NCBI RefSeq assembly: GCF_002163875.1
Contig: NZ_CP019333.1
Location: forward strand, 440,864-504,863
Length of the DNA stretch: 64,000 nt
Origin: Gilvibacter sp. SZ-19
GTDB taxonomy: Bacteria; Bacteroidota; Bacteroidia; Flavobacteriales; Flavobacteriaceae
Direction: 5' to 3'
Part shown: positions 46,640 to 55,715 of the stretch, in pieces
Position numbering within the stretch: the first letter of the stretch is position 1
Layout of the letters: each line of letters begins with the position of its first letter
Program-made: the position numbers and the translations under genes
The notes under the pieces: generated by a model
What the model was told of the DNA's origin: nothing
The model's input: the letters and a program-made list of their open reading frames with translations, nothing else
The model's database searches: none

Positions 46640-48247
46640 ATGACCACAATTGCCCAAGAGCAACTAATTTCTTGGTTCAAGAATCCTTTTAAACTCGCTT
46701 TTTGGACTTGCCTTGTAGGCTATTTGCTTTTTTACACTCCTTATGGTCTTGAGAACGGCGACATGGGCTCCATTTTTGGTATTTCTTGGTCGATGTACAA
46801 CGGCTACTTTCCGCATTTGGATTTCTACTATATCAAGCCTGCGCTACCGCCTTACTTTCATTCGCTTTTTCTCTATTTGACAGAAGATTACGCTTATGTG
46901 CTCAATCGCGGCTTTTACTTTGTGCAAGTTTTTAGTTTTTCCTATTTGGCTGTAAGACTCGTGTCGGATCTTTGGCTACAGTTAAAAGCAGAGGAGCGAT
47001 ACTTTCTGGCCACTCTGGCTGCAGTAGTGACCATACACAACTACCCACCCATGCCGTGGAACACCATAGACGGCGTGTTCTTTGGCGTAATCGGCTTATT
47101 TCTACTCTTAAAATATCGGCCTTGGTATACCATTGCTCTTGCGGCGTTCTTTATCGCCTTAAGCGTGCTCAGCAAACAATCATTTTATTTCTTTCCGGTA
47201 ATGATCGCTGGCTATTTGGTCTTGCAGAAAGAATTTAAAAAATTGCTGATCTTGATCGGCTTCGGACTTTTTTACGCTTTGTGTTTTGCAGGGCTACTAT
47301 ACGGTAAAGGCGCTTGGGAAGCATTCTACGCCCAAACCTTCAGTTTTACCAGCGGTAGTTCCCTTTTTAATGCCGGATTTAAGAATTACGCGCTAGCTTT
47401 TAAAAGTCAAGCTTTATGGTTGATCCCATTGAGCGGCTTCTTGTATTATTTTAGAAAAAAGATCCCTGCGGATATAAGCTATGTGGTATTTCACTTGGCA
47501 ATCGCTGCTTATTTGATCTACCTTTATTTAAACCCGGATTCGTATCACACCGTTAAGGCTTGGCTGTATCAAGTGTGGTTCTTATTAGCGGTTCTTTTTG
47601 GACTGCTGATGTGGACTAAAGACAAAAAATACAGCCTGCTGCTGTTGCTTTTAGGCCTGAGCTGGTGTGCGTCTATAAGCAATGGCTTTAAGACTCCGGT
47701 ACACTTTGCTGTGGCCATGGTCATTGCTGCCTATGTGCTGCTTATCAAAGCCCCTAAAATCAAATTAAGCAAAGGCTGGGCTTTTGCGGTTTTGCTAGGC
47801 TTTGTGACCTGCTTTTCTATAGGATATCAGAGCGTTTACAACGATTCTAATCGCAGTCAGCTCACCTACAATATGGGCGAAGTATTTCCTCGCTTATCTG
47901 GCATAAAAAGCGATGCCGAAACCTATCAGCAGTATCAAGAACTCAAAACCTTAAGTGCGGATTACACTAATTTTACGGTAATTCCCAGCATGACCTTGGC
48001 ACACTATGTGACCAATACCAAAAACCCTATAGGCGTGGATTGGGTTTTTGATCATCACTTGGCTGGGGAGATAGAAAAGCATTATCAAATGCTTGTAGAT
48101 AAAAAGGTGACGGTCTTTTTGGAACCTTTTGAAGATCACCCCAACAATTACGAAGAATCTGCAAGGCTTTCCGGTTTGATAAAAGAACGTTGGCAATTGG
48201 TTGAACGAACACCTTACTTTAGAGTTTACCAGCCGCCCAACTTCTAG
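46640..48247 (+). CDS. Polytopic membrane protein, GT-C glycosyltransferase-like
   Basis: I start at the ATG 46640 (MTTIAQEQLISWFKNPFKLA), one base after the ftsE stop, giving 535 residues. About eleven membrane spans are followed by a soluble C-terminal tail of about 120 residues. An early acidic loop, GLENGDMGSIFGISW, sits where GT-C enzymes have their catalytic Asp, and WNTIDGVFFGVIGLFLLL resembles PMT/ArnT-type repeats. I infer a lipid-linked sugar transferase, with moderate certainty. The downstream GT2 gene (34 bases later) makes the type of polyprenyl-phosphate sugar that such enzymes use, which supports the idea. Confidence 0.7.
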   Translation: MTTIAQEQLISWFKNPFKLAFWTCLVGYLLFYTPYGLENGDMGSIFGISWSMYNGYFPHLDFYYIKPALPPYFHSLFLYLTEDYAYVLNRGFYFVQVFSFSYLAVRLVSDLWLQLKAEERYFLATLAAVVTIHNYPPMPWNTIDGVFFGVIGLFLLLKYRPWYTIALAAFFIALSVLSKQSFYFFPVMIAGYLVLQKEFKKLLILIGFGLFYALCFAGLLYGKGAWEAFYAQTFSFTSGSSLFNAGFKNYALAFKSQALWLIPLSGFLYYFRKKIPADISYVVFHLAIAAYLIYLYLNPDSYHTVKAWLYQVWFLLAVLFGLLMWTKDKKYSLLLLLLGLSWCASISNGFKTPVHFAVAMVIAAYVLLIKAPKIKLSKGWAFAVLLGFVTCFSIGYQSVYNDSNRSQLTYNMGEVFPRLSGIKSDAETYQQYQELKTLSADYTNFTVIPSMTLAHYVTNTKNPIGVDWVFDHHLAGEIEKHYQMLVDKKVTVFLEPFEDHPNNYEESARLSGLIKERWQLVERTPYFRVYQPPNF

Positions 48248-48280
48248 TTTTATACTATATTGCAGCCCAAACCCAACCCA

Positions 48281-49222
48281 ATGTCTGACGCTTTGAAATT
48301 GTCGCTGGTCATCCCCTTGTATAACGAGGAAGAGAATGTGGCACCCTTAACGGCCCAGATCAGCGAGGCTTTAGCAGACATATCTTACGAAATCATCTAT
48401 ATTGACGACTGCTCTACCGATGCAACTCGACAAGAAGTATTGCAACTGGGGCACGAGCGGGTTCATCTCTTAGAACTGAAAAAGAATTACGGCCAGTCTA
48501 TGGCCTTGGCTGCAGGTATAGAATATGCAAGTGGTGATTATATAGTCACTTTGGACGGCGATATGCAGAACGACCCTGCGGATATTCCGGCTTTACTGGC
48601 TAAAATGGAAGCCGAAGATTGGGACCTTATTACTGGCTTTCGCAAAAACCGCAAGGATTCGTTCTTAAAGAAGATCCCTTCTAAAATAGCCAACTTCATA
48701 ATTAGGAAGGCGACAAAATTCAATGTCAAAGACCAAGGCTGCGCGCTAAAGGTCTTTAAATCAGAAACAGCAAAAGAGCTGAATCTTTACGGAGAAATGC
48801 ACCGCTTTATTAGCCTGTTGACCTATCTAAACGGAGCCCGAATCACAGAGGTTGCCGTAAACCATAGGCCGCGCAAGTTTGGCAAATCCAAGTACGGCTT
48901 AGGGAGAACTGTAAAAGTGGTGAATGATTTGATCTTGATCCTTTTTCAGCGCAACTACTTGCAAAAACCCATGTACTTGTTCGGGAATCTCGGCTTGCTC
49001 TTTTTTACGCTCGGGGTATTGATCAATGGATATTTGCTCTACGAAAAACTAATAGGCAATGAGATTGGTGATCGTCCTTTGGTTTTTGTGGGTGTCTTAT
49101 TTGTGCTGATGGGAATTCAGTTCTACACCTCCGGGATCATCATCGACTTGCAAATGCGTACCTATTTTGAGTCCCAGCAGCAAAAGCCGTTCAAGATCCG
49201 TAAGATCCATCGGCCTCAATAA
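48281..49222 (+). CDS. GT2 glycosyltransferase, polyprenyl-phosphate sugar synthase type (DPM1/GtrB-like)
   Basis: With the ATG at 48281 (MSDALKLSLVIPLYNEEENV) it has 313 residues; an upstream TTG is less likely. The GT-A fold shows IDDCSTDATR and TLDGDMQNDP (the DxD-like metal motif), then DQGCALKVFK and HRPRKFGKSKYG. Two C-terminal membrane spans (YLFGNLGLLFFTLGVLINGY and VFVGVLFVLMGIQFYTSGII) are typical of GtrB/ArnC-type enzymes that load a sugar onto polyprenyl phosphate. It probably feeds the GT-C-like protein encoded just upstream. Confidence 0.9.
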   Translation: MSDALKLSLVIPLYNEEENVAPLTAQISEALADISYEIIYIDDCSTDATRQEVLQLGHERVHLLELKKNYGQSMALAAGIEYASGDYIVTLDGDMQNDPADIPALLAKMEAEDWDLITGFRKNRKDSFLKKIPSKIANFIIRKATKFNVKDQGCALKVFKSETAKELNLYGEMHRFISLLTYLNGARITEVAVNHRPRKFGKSKYGLGRTVKVVNDLILILFQRNYLQKPMYLFGNLGLLFFTLGVLINGYLLYEKLIGNEIGDRPLVFVGVLFVLMGIQFYTSGIIIDLQMRTYFESQQQKPFKIRKIHRPQ

Positions 49223-49224
49223 AG

Positions 49225-50898
49225 CTAATTCCCTCTATTTCCGAAAGATCGCTTAGGCTCCTTCGCCTTATCTGGCATAATGATCTCCCGATTCTCGGGG
49301 AGTTTCTCCGGGCAGCTAAAATCCAGCTCAGGATCCATCTCTAAAAGGATACTACCTCCTACATCCGGAGCCAATAAAACCCCATCTTGTAGCTCAATAC
49401 CTTGCTTGGCTTTTAGGTCTAGTGTAGCGGTTCCTGTAAATACCTGATTGCGCAGCACGGTATTCTTGGCCAAAGAGCGAAATTCAAAATCCCAACGATC
49501 AAAGCGCTGATTGACCAGCTCCGCTACCTCCTGCGGATTCATTAAATGATGCGTAAGCGTTACGGCGCGTCCGGTATTCAAAGCCCCGGATCCGTAGTAA
49601 CCCTTAAAACGCTTGTTGGGTTCAAGATCATCGATATTGGTAGAGGTTGCCTTGAGAATAGACTCCACTTCCTCAAAACTCAGACAGAGATTTAGCGAAA
49701 GCATTAAGCCAATAGTCCCGGAAACCAAAGGCGTGGCTCCAGAAGTCGTCTCGGATATACTGTAACTGATGGTATCGTTAAGAATGAACTTGGAATAACT
49801 GAAAAGCCCCACACTGGGTGCTAGAATATCGACCTCTTTGTTCAGATTGGCCGTAGAAACCGGCCAAACAAAAGGCTGAGCGGTCAGGTCATTATTGGGA
49901 TAGCCCATGGTACGACCCACGATATTCTTGATATTGGCAGAATAGTAGTTTCCCTTGACATCGATTAGAATATTGTCCGCTGGGTCGTCATAACGATGCA
50001 TTACAGCGCTTACCGAGATCACCTTATCGTAAGAGGCCGGATAATACGGCTTCTGTCCTTTGGTGACTTTCCAATCCTTGTTGTGTGCCGCCGCAACTAC
50101 TATGCTTCCGTTGTTATATATCTCGTAAATGGCCTGTTGCGCGGTCTCGTAATAGATAGGCGAACCCCAACTGCAGTTGATAACATGAGCTCCCGCATAA
50201 GACAGTTCCACCAGTTGCTCCAAGGTCTTAAAATGGCCATAGCTGGTGCCGTATATGCTACAATCGTAACAGATCCCTGGGATCCCATAACCATTGTTTC
50301 CCTGTGCTGCTGCATTAGCCGATATGCTATAGCCATGCCCTTTAGACAAGGAAGAATTTCTTAGCTGTTTGCTCTTGCCTTTAAAATCTACTCTGGTAGT
50401 GTCTAGACTTCCGTCTGAGATACCAATAATGATGTCTCTGGATCCGGTAGTATAATACCAAGCCTTGGGCGCGTCCAAGTAGTCTAAATAGTCAAGGGTA
50501 AAACCTTCGGTGGTGGTTGTACCTAAGGGGTTGGTGCTACCGTAGTCGTTCGGGTAGAACACCTTGGCATCTTCTGGTCTAAGGTTTTCATAGAATTCAA
50601 AGATCTCCGGAAAAGCTTCCATCAAGTCCGCAGCCAAAGTTTCGGACGCACTGATCAATAAATAGGTTCGGCTTAATACAGGATTCTTTGAATAGAGAAA
50701 TGCCTTTCTTAGGATCGAATTCGGCACCGCATTGAGTTTGGAATCCAAAGCAGTGTTACCCGTGCGGGCCTCTTCTTCAGCCAACTTATCCAAGAGCATA
50801 GGAACCTCAGGCTTTAGCCGAATATAGGACCAGCTGGCCTCTTGCCCAAAAACCAGTACACTCCAAAAACAAAACAGTAAAAGCACTATTGGCCGCAT
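49225..50898 (-). CDS. Diverged S8-family (subtilisin-like) serine peptidase, secreted
   Basis: The product has 557 residues with a signal peptide (MRPIVLLLFCFWSVLVFGQE). The catalytic triad can be placed: D162 in GISDGSLD, H188 in KGHGYSIS, and a Ser in ETTSGATPLVSG about 400 residues in, with the oxyanion region INCSWGSP between. All three motifs depart from the usual DTG, HGTHVAG and GTSMAAP, so the enzyme is diverged but not obviously dead. No T9SS sorting domain is seen; the tail is basic and Gly/Asn-rich (KEPKRSFGNRGN). The upstream gene (50900) ends one base before this one begins and is probably cotranscribed. Confidence 0.85.
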   Translation of the reverse strand: MRPIVLLLFCFWSVLVFGQEASWSYIRLKPEVPMLLDKLAEEEARTGNTALDSKLNAVPNSILRKAFLYSKNPVLSRTYLLISASETLAADLMEAFPEIFEFYENLRPEDAKVFYPNDYGSTNPLGTTTTEGFTLDYLDYLDAPKAWYYTTGSRDIIIGISDGSLDTTRVDFKGKSKQLRNSSLSKGHGYSISANAAAQGNNGYGIPGICYDCSIYGTSYGHFKTLEQLVELSYAGAHVINCSWGSPIYYETAQQAIYEIYNNGSIVVAAAHNKDWKVTKGQKPYYPASYDKVISVSAVMHRYDDPADNILIDVKGNYYSANIKNIVGRTMGYPNNDLTAQPFVWPVSTANLNKEVDILAPSVGLFSYSKFILNDTISYSISETTSGATPLVSGTIGLMLSLNLCLSFEEVESILKATSTNIDDLEPNKRFKGYYGSGALNTGRAVTLTHHLMNPQEVAELVNQRFDRWDFEFRSLAKNTVLRNQVFTGTATLDLKAKQGIELQDGVLLAPDVGGSILLEMDPELDFSCPEKLPENREIIMPDKAKEPKRSFGNRGN

Positions 50899-50899
50899 A

Positions 50900-51385
50900 T
50901 TATTGCTTGTTTAAAAGAGCTTGTTCTAATCTGGCCAAACGCGCTTCTAATGCCTTGACCTCTTTATCTTTTGCTATAAGATGCAGCGTGAGTTCTTCGA
51001 CCTTTTGCAAAAGCAAAGTGTTCATTTCACCTAGATCTATTCCGGCAGCCAAGGCCTCTGCCTCCGATGGAATTCCCTGCAGATGCCCATACTTTTTAAT
51101 ATGAGCCTCTATGGCAGTGAGACTCGGAAGATCGTAATCCGCAGCAAAAACAAAATCTGCCCAACCTTCAAGATCCACTTTTACCGACTTGGCATGTATG
51201 CGACCATTGACCTCCAAAGCATCTGCAGGATCCGCTTTTCCGATCCCCACTTTACCTTCTGGAGTAATGATCAAGGAATTATCTACTGTTTTAGTAGCAG
51301 TAGGACTCAGATACAAATCGTCTTGAGCTAAGCTTACTGTGCTAGCCAGCATGGCGACCACGAGCATTAATTTTGTAATTCGCAT
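50900..51385 (-). CDS. Small secreted protein with beta-helical/coiled-coil tail, S74/tail-fibre-like
   Basis: With the ATG at 51385 (MRITKLMLVVAMLASTVSLA) it has 161 residues; an upstream TTG is possible. After the signal peptide comes GKVGIGKADPADALEVNGRI, the repeat-like motif seen in tail-fibre and S74-type proteins, then DLPSLTAIEAHIKKYGHLQG. A C-terminal coiled coil (about 120-160) is rich in Leu, Glu and Lys. Such proteins are common in Bacteroidota as surface proteins, but the role is unknown. It precedes the S8 peptidase by one base. Confidence 0.72.
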   Translation of the reverse strand: MRITKLMLVVAMLASTVSLAQDDLYLSPTATKTVDNSLIITPEGKVGIGKADPADALEVNGRIHAKSVKVDLEGWADFVFAADYDLPSLTAIEAHIKKYGHLQGIPSEAEALAAGIDLGEMNTLLLQKVEELTLHLIAKDKEVKALEARLARLEQALLNKQ

Positions 51386-51449
51386 AATGAACAATTTTGT
51401 TGCTCACTAAAGATACAAAAGTTGTGCCGCGGATTTAAGCTACTAAGAT

Positions 51450-52271
51450 TTAGGATTGGTCTTTCTTGTAAACATGTGGATTTTCTCGCACACCTTTTTT
51501 AAACACTTTACGCAGGGCCATACGCGCTTTGGCATCTAATTGAAGGACCAGGTCTCGAAGTTTTTGGTCCGGTCGACCTCTAAAAGAAGTCACGTGAAAG
51601 CGATCTTCTGGTGTTAAGGCCGTATCAGAAAAGTAGTAGTTCGATACACATTGTCGCGTTCCCTGGTGAGCCACCGGACTCACGCTGTGCCAAGACTTCT
51701 GATGCGTTGCCATCACTGCCAACCGATTGAATCTGCTGTGTAAAGTGATCTGCGGTTTCTTAACTCCCTCGGGCCAGAGTTCCAAATGCCCTCCGTACTG
51801 GTCTTTCCAATCTGGAGTTACATAAAACAAGAGGTTCAACACCCGCCATTTGTTCCGATCCTTGTCGTGTGAATTATCGAGATGCGGATTAAGAAAATTG
51901 CCTTGAGCCATGGCTGATATTCCTCCAGCGTACAAATTCTCGTCGGGTTCCAAACCTGTAATTCCTGTAATTTCATGCACTAAAGCCACTACCCTCGGGT
52001 CTTGAAAGGCATAAATGGCCTCTTCTAAGATGGGATTGTACTGGTCCATTTGAGCCGCAATGTGCTTGTATTCGCGGATACTCTTTTTAAGGGTCATGTC
52101 ACGATTGTCTGGAAATGCCTCGTGTATCTGCAATGCAAGAGCTTCGGGCAGCAACTCATCGACCACAAAATGTCCAATAGCAGTGCTGCTCGCTTGGAAT
52201 TGTGCTGCGGCTTCGGATTTAGCCTCAGTTAAGCGTTCTACGATCAGATCGGCAATTTTGGTACGTGTCAT
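51450..52271 (-). CDS. 2OG-Fe(II) oxygenase, prolyl-4-hydroxylase-like
   Basis: The product has 273 residues, cytoplasmic. The iron site is H-x-D in LNPHLDNSHD (about 130) with a distal His in SWHSVSP; the 2OG-binding Arg is probably in TRQCVSNYYF. The core VLNLLFYVTPDW and then GGHLELWPE are typical of the 2OG-Fe(II) oxygenase fold used by prolyl hydroxylases and some sugar or lipid hydroxylases. It is transcribed away from the glycan genes that begin 95 bases to the right, so a role in modifying glycan or surface protein is possible but unproven. Confidence 0.85.
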   Translation of the reverse strand: MTRTKIADLIVERLTEAKSEAAAQFQASSTAIGHFVVDELLPEALALQIHEAFPDNRDMTLKKSIREYKHIAAQMDQYNPILEEAIYAFQDPRVVALVHEITGITGLEPDENLYAGGISAMAQGNFLNPHLDNSHDKDRNKWRVLNLLFYVTPDWKDQYGGHLELWPEGVKKPQITLHSRFNRLAVMATHQKSWHSVSPVAHQGTRQCVSNYYFSDTALTPEDRFHVTSFRGRPDQKLRDLVLQLDAKARMALRKVFKKGVRENPHVYKKDQS

Positions 52272-52365
52272 GCTTCGGATTTCTGCAAAGAAAAGTAAAA
52301 CAAAATTAGCTTTTAAGGCATATCGATGCTAAAAATGTATTTTTACCCTTGAAGACCAGTTGCGC

Positions 52366-53247
52366 ATGCTTTCAATTTTAATTCCAACCTATAATGCCGA
52401 CCTGACAGCGCTGCTGCAAGAGTTGCACAGGCAGATCCAAAAGGATCAGCTAGCAGTCAGCGTTTGGGTCTGTGATGATGCTTCTACAGATAAAACCCTA
52501 GAAGCACAAAACAAAAATATAAGTGAGCAACTCGGTTTTAACTACCTCAGCAATACTGAAAATTTAGGCCGAACTGCTACCAGAGCCAAGCTTGCACAAA
52601 TGGCACCGACCCAGTGGTTGTTGTTTTTGGATGCAGACGTAATTCCTGCGCGAGGCGATTTCTTAAACCAAATGCTCAGCGACATTTCTGATGAGCTTGA
52701 CCTGGTCTTCGGAGGTGTTAGCTATGCAGATGCTCCTCCGCCACAAGCGCAGCTGTTGCGTTATGTATACGGCAAGAAGCGGGAGGCCAGATCGGCATCA
52801 GAAAGAACTAAAAATCCGCACTTCATCATCTCACAAAACCTGTGCATTACCAAGAGCATGTTTGAAAGTTGCAACACAGTTACCGCTAACGGTTACGGCA
52901 TGGACAACCTTTTTAGTAACAATCTAAAGAACCATAAGGCCCGCATTAAGCACACAGACAATCCTGTGATCCATTTGGGCTTGGAATCTTCGGAGCAGTT
53001 CTTGCAAAAATCCCTAGAAGGAATTCAAACCACAGTCCAGCTCGAGGCCAAGGGTTTAATAGCACCGAACCTTAGACCTATTCAGCGCTTGTATAACAAA
53101 TTGAATAAATTCGGACTGACTAGCCTCTTCTTAGCAATTTCCAACGGCTTTAGTAAAAGCATTGAAAGGAATTTAAAAGGCAAAAGACCGAGCCTAATAC
53201 TCTTTGATATTTACAGGATGAATCACTTAATAAAACTGAAAAAGTGA
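52366..53247 (+). CDS. GT2 family glycosyltransferase
   Basis: I start at the ATG 52366 (MLSILIPTYNADLTALLQEL; a TTG two codons upstream is an alternative), giving 293 residues. The GT-A signatures are CDDASTDKT and LFLDADVIPARGD (DxD), with a C-terminal part (ENLGRTATRAKLA and HTDNPVIHLGL) that fits GT2 enzymes of capsule or O-antigen synthesis. There are no membrane spans. It overlaps the next GT2 gene by 4 bases (GTGA), so the pair is cotranslated. Confidence 0.88.
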   Translation: MLSILIPTYNADLTALLQELHRQIQKDQLAVSVWVCDDASTDKTLEAQNKNISEQLGFNYLSNTENLGRTATRAKLAQMAPTQWLLFLDADVIPARGDFLNQMLSDISDELDLVFGGVSYADAPPPQAQLLRYVYGKKREARSASERTKNPHFIISQNLCITKSMFESCNTVTANGYGMDNLFSNNLKNHKARIKHTDNPVIHLGLESSEQFLQKSLEGIQTTVQLEAKGLIAPNLRPIQRLYNKLNKFGLTSLFLAISNGFSKSIERNLKGKRPSLILFDIYRMNHLIKLKK

Positions 53248-54173
53248 TTGCCTTTTCGATAGTAATTCCGGTTTACAACAAAGAGGCTTTTATTGGCAAG
53301 ACCATTGAAAGTGTATTGGCGCAATCTTATGTAGGTTTTGAGCTGATCTTGGTGAATGATGGCTCAACCGATAACAGCGAAACGATCATTAAGGACTATA
53401 CCAATGATACTAGAGTGCGTTTGGTCTCACAAGAGAATCAAGGTGCTGCCGCAGCAAGAAATCGGGGAATAGCTGAAGCCAAGAACGACTATATTGCCTT
53501 ATTAGATGCTGACGATCTGTGGTATGCTGACCATTTGCAAACCCACGCAAAGAATATCCAGGCATTTCCAGAAAAGGAGTTGTTTGCCTCCAACAGTTAT
53601 TTGCAGGTAGGCAATAAAAAAAGAAGCCGCGTTTTTTCTATTCCAACACCGAAAAAGCCAAGTCTGGTCGATTTTTTTGAGGCCAGTTTGATCGACTCCC
53701 TTATTAATAGTTCCACAGTAGTAATTAAGCGTTCCTTATTGGATCGCTGCGGAGGTTTTGACGAGCGTCTTACCCGAACCGAAGATACTGATCTTTGGGT
53801 TCGACTTGCCCATGAGACCCAAGTGGTCTTTGACCCTAAGCACACGGTATGCGTGGTTCGCGATAGTAAAGGTTTGTCTCAAAAGTCAGTAGCACAGCAG
53901 CACAAATTGAAATTCGAAAAATTCAAGGACTTGGAGGCTAAAAATCCTACAGCAAAACGCTACTTGGACCTCAATCGCTACGCCTTGGCTTTAGAATCGC
54001 GATTGCAAGGCGACGCTCAAGAGGCAGCACAATTAAGCTCCGAAGTAGATCTAAAAAATCTAAACAGTAAACAGCGCTTTTTACTGGCTCGCGGAACCGC
54101 ATCGCTGCGTATGCTCTTTAAAATAAAAGGGATCTTAGCTCGACTAGGCCTTGGTTTAAGCGCCTACAAATGA
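53244..54173 (+). CDS. GT2 family glycosyltransferase
   Basis: The product has 309 residues and starts at a GTG overlapping the previous stop. FSIVIPVYNKEAFIGKTIES, NDGSTDNSE and LLDADDLWY are the nucleotide-sugar and metal motifs of GT2. The region GGFDERLTRTEDTDLWVRLA matches the base-helix segment of this family. Its 3' end overlaps the convergent ketoisomerase gene by 18 bases. Confidence 0.9.
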   Translation: MIAFSIVIPVYNKEAFIGKTIESVLAQSYVGFELILVNDGSTDNSETIIKDYTNDTRVRLVSQENQGAAAARNRGIAEAKNDYIALLDADDLWYADHLQTHAKNIQAFPEKELFASNSYLQVGNKKRSRVFSIPTPKKPSLVDFFEASLIDSLINSSTVVIKRSLLDRCGGFDERLTRTEDTDLWVRLAHETQVVFDPKHTVCVVRDSKGLSQKSVAQQHKLKFEKFKDLEAKNPTAKRYLDLNRYALALESRLQGDAQEAAQLSSEVDLKNLNSKQRFLLARGTASLRMLFKIKGILARLGLGLSAYK

Positions 54174-54566
54174 TTTGAACTCGCTGTAGTCACGAATGTA
54201 GTCGGACTCCTTATAAACATCAGAAACCAAAGAAAGACAAACGGCTCCAGAGGAGAAATTCTCCAATTCTCGCCAGATTCTTGTTGGGATCAAGACACCT
54301 TCATCGGGTCTATTCAAGGAAATGGTACGCCTGGTATTGCCGTCGTCTACAACAACATCAAAGCTTCCGCTAAGGGCGATCAGGAATTGCTGCAGTTCTT
54401 TATGGGCGTGTCCGCCGCGAGTAGAACCACTGGGCACATCATAAAGGTAGTACACGCGTTTGATAGCAAAAGGTAAGATGTCCTTTTCTAGAACAGAGAG
54501 GTTCCCGCGCCCATCAGGATCGGAGATCTTAGGAATATTAATTTTGATGCAATCTGTTACTTTCAT
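54156..54566 (-). CDS. fdtA: dTDP-4-oxo-6-deoxyhexose 3,4-ketoisomerase, FdtA/QdtA family
   Basis: A cupin of 136 residues that converts dTDP-4-keto-6-deoxyglucose into a 3-keto sugar. Features are DPDGRGNLSVLE, VYYLYDVPSGSTRGGHAHKE with the active-site H53 and H55, and PTRIWRELENFSSGAVCLSL. FdtA and QdtA give different C4 stereochemistry and cannot be told apart by eye. The product would be the substrate of the FdtB-like aminotransferase at 58136. rmlA and rmlB, which make the precursor, are not in the window. It overlaps the GT4 gene by 4 bases (ATGA). Confidence 0.86.
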   Translation of the reverse strand: MKVTDCIKINIPKISDPDGRGNLSVLEKDILPFAIKRVYYLYDVPSGSTRGGHAHKELQQFLIALSGSFDVVVDDGNTRRTISLNRPDEGVLIPTRIWRELENFSSGAVCLSLVSDVYKESDYIRDYSEFKSFVGA

Positions 54567-55669
54567 AGCAATTCTTGGATGAGCTTATCCCAGTGATCGG
54601 CAATGACATCGACATCTAAATGCGCCACAGAGGTCTTTGCATTTTGGCGACACTTGGCTAGGAGCTCTTGGTCAAATATAATATTATTTAAAGCTTCTGC
54701 TAAAGCGGCAACATTGTAATTGGGAACCAACAGACCGTTCTCTCCGGGTTGAATGATCTCTGCAGGGCCGCTTTGACAATCTACAGAAACAACAGGGGTG
54801 CCAACTGCCAAGGACTCTATGACCGCTCGCGGAAACCCTTCGTAATGGCTGGTCAAAACAGAACATTTAGCCCCTTGCAAGAAGGGATATGGATTCGGGT
54901 TGAACGGTAGGAACTGTACCATTTTATCCAGTTCCAAAACATGTGCTTTGTCTTGTAATTTGACCTTATCTGGGCCATCGCCCATAAGAAACAATTGAAT
55001 TTTGTTAGCTGGGAGCTTAGAAGCTGCGTAGGCCTCCAGAAGCAAGGAGTAGTTCTTTACATCGTCGTACAACCTGCCCATAGCCATGATATAGTCGCCG
55101 GCCATCATCTTAGTTCCGGCCTGAGCCTGAATACTTGCTAAAGGAACAGGATTATATACTTGATAGACCTTCGCGGTGCTATACTGCTCCTTTACGGCCT
55201 TTGCAATAGCTTTAGAGACACCTACAACACCCAAGGCGCGATCTATCATCTTATGAGCGAGCGGCTTGCTGGCCGGGAAATAAGTTGCCAATCTAAAACT
55301 CCGCACCACATAGAGCAGCTTAAACCCTTTGTATAGATATCCGCTGTAAATGCGTTCTTTAAAGTTTTCTGGGCGAGATCTGTTGTCTATGATAAGATCG
55401 AACTGCTCTCGCTTTAAGAAACTGCGAAAACGCCTCAATCGCATGAAAGAGCTTATAAAACCAAAGGACTTTTTGCCTGACCCGATGGCGTATAAGGATC
55501 CGGAGTATTCGTAGTCAACTGCGTTGACCACAACGGCAGTAGTTACATAGTATCCTTTTGAAGTGAGCATCTGTGAAAGTACTGCTGTGGATCGTTCTGC
55601 CCCACCTCCTGCTAGTGAGATGGTGACCAGACAAACCTTCTGTTTCCGCTCTGGAGTTTCGACCCCCAT
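54563..55669 (-). CDS. GT4-family glycosyltransferase
   Basis: The product has 368 residues with a GT-B fold. The N-terminal SLAGGGAERS glycine-rich loop and the C-terminal donor site GPDKVKLQDKA, SHYEGFPRAVIESLAVGTPV and CQSGPAEIIQPGENGLLV are typical of GT4 (retaining). The ExxxxxxxE motif is in the EGFPRAVIE segment. It is translationally coupled to the downstream fdtA-like gene, so both probably serve the same glycan. Confidence 0.9.
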   Translation of the reverse strand: MGVETPERKQKVCLVTISLAGGGAERSTAVLSQMLTSKGYYVTTAVVVNAVDYEYSGSLYAIGSGKKSFGFISSFMRLRRFRSFLKREQFDLIIDNRSRPENFKERIYSGYLYKGFKLLYVVRSFRLATYFPASKPLAHKMIDRALGVVGVSKAIAKAVKEQYSTAKVYQVYNPVPLASIQAQAGTKMMAGDYIMAMGRLYDDVKNYSLLLEAYAASKLPANKIQLFLMGDGPDKVKLQDKAHVLELDKMVQFLPFNPNPYPFLQGAKCSVLTSHYEGFPRAVIESLAVGTPVVSVDCQSGPAEIIQPGENGLLVPNYNVAALAEALNNIIFDQELLAKCRQNAKTSVAHLDVDVIADHWDKLIQELL

Positions 55670-55715
55670 AAAATTATACTACCTTTGAGATACCTCGCGT
55701 AAATATAGGGCATTT

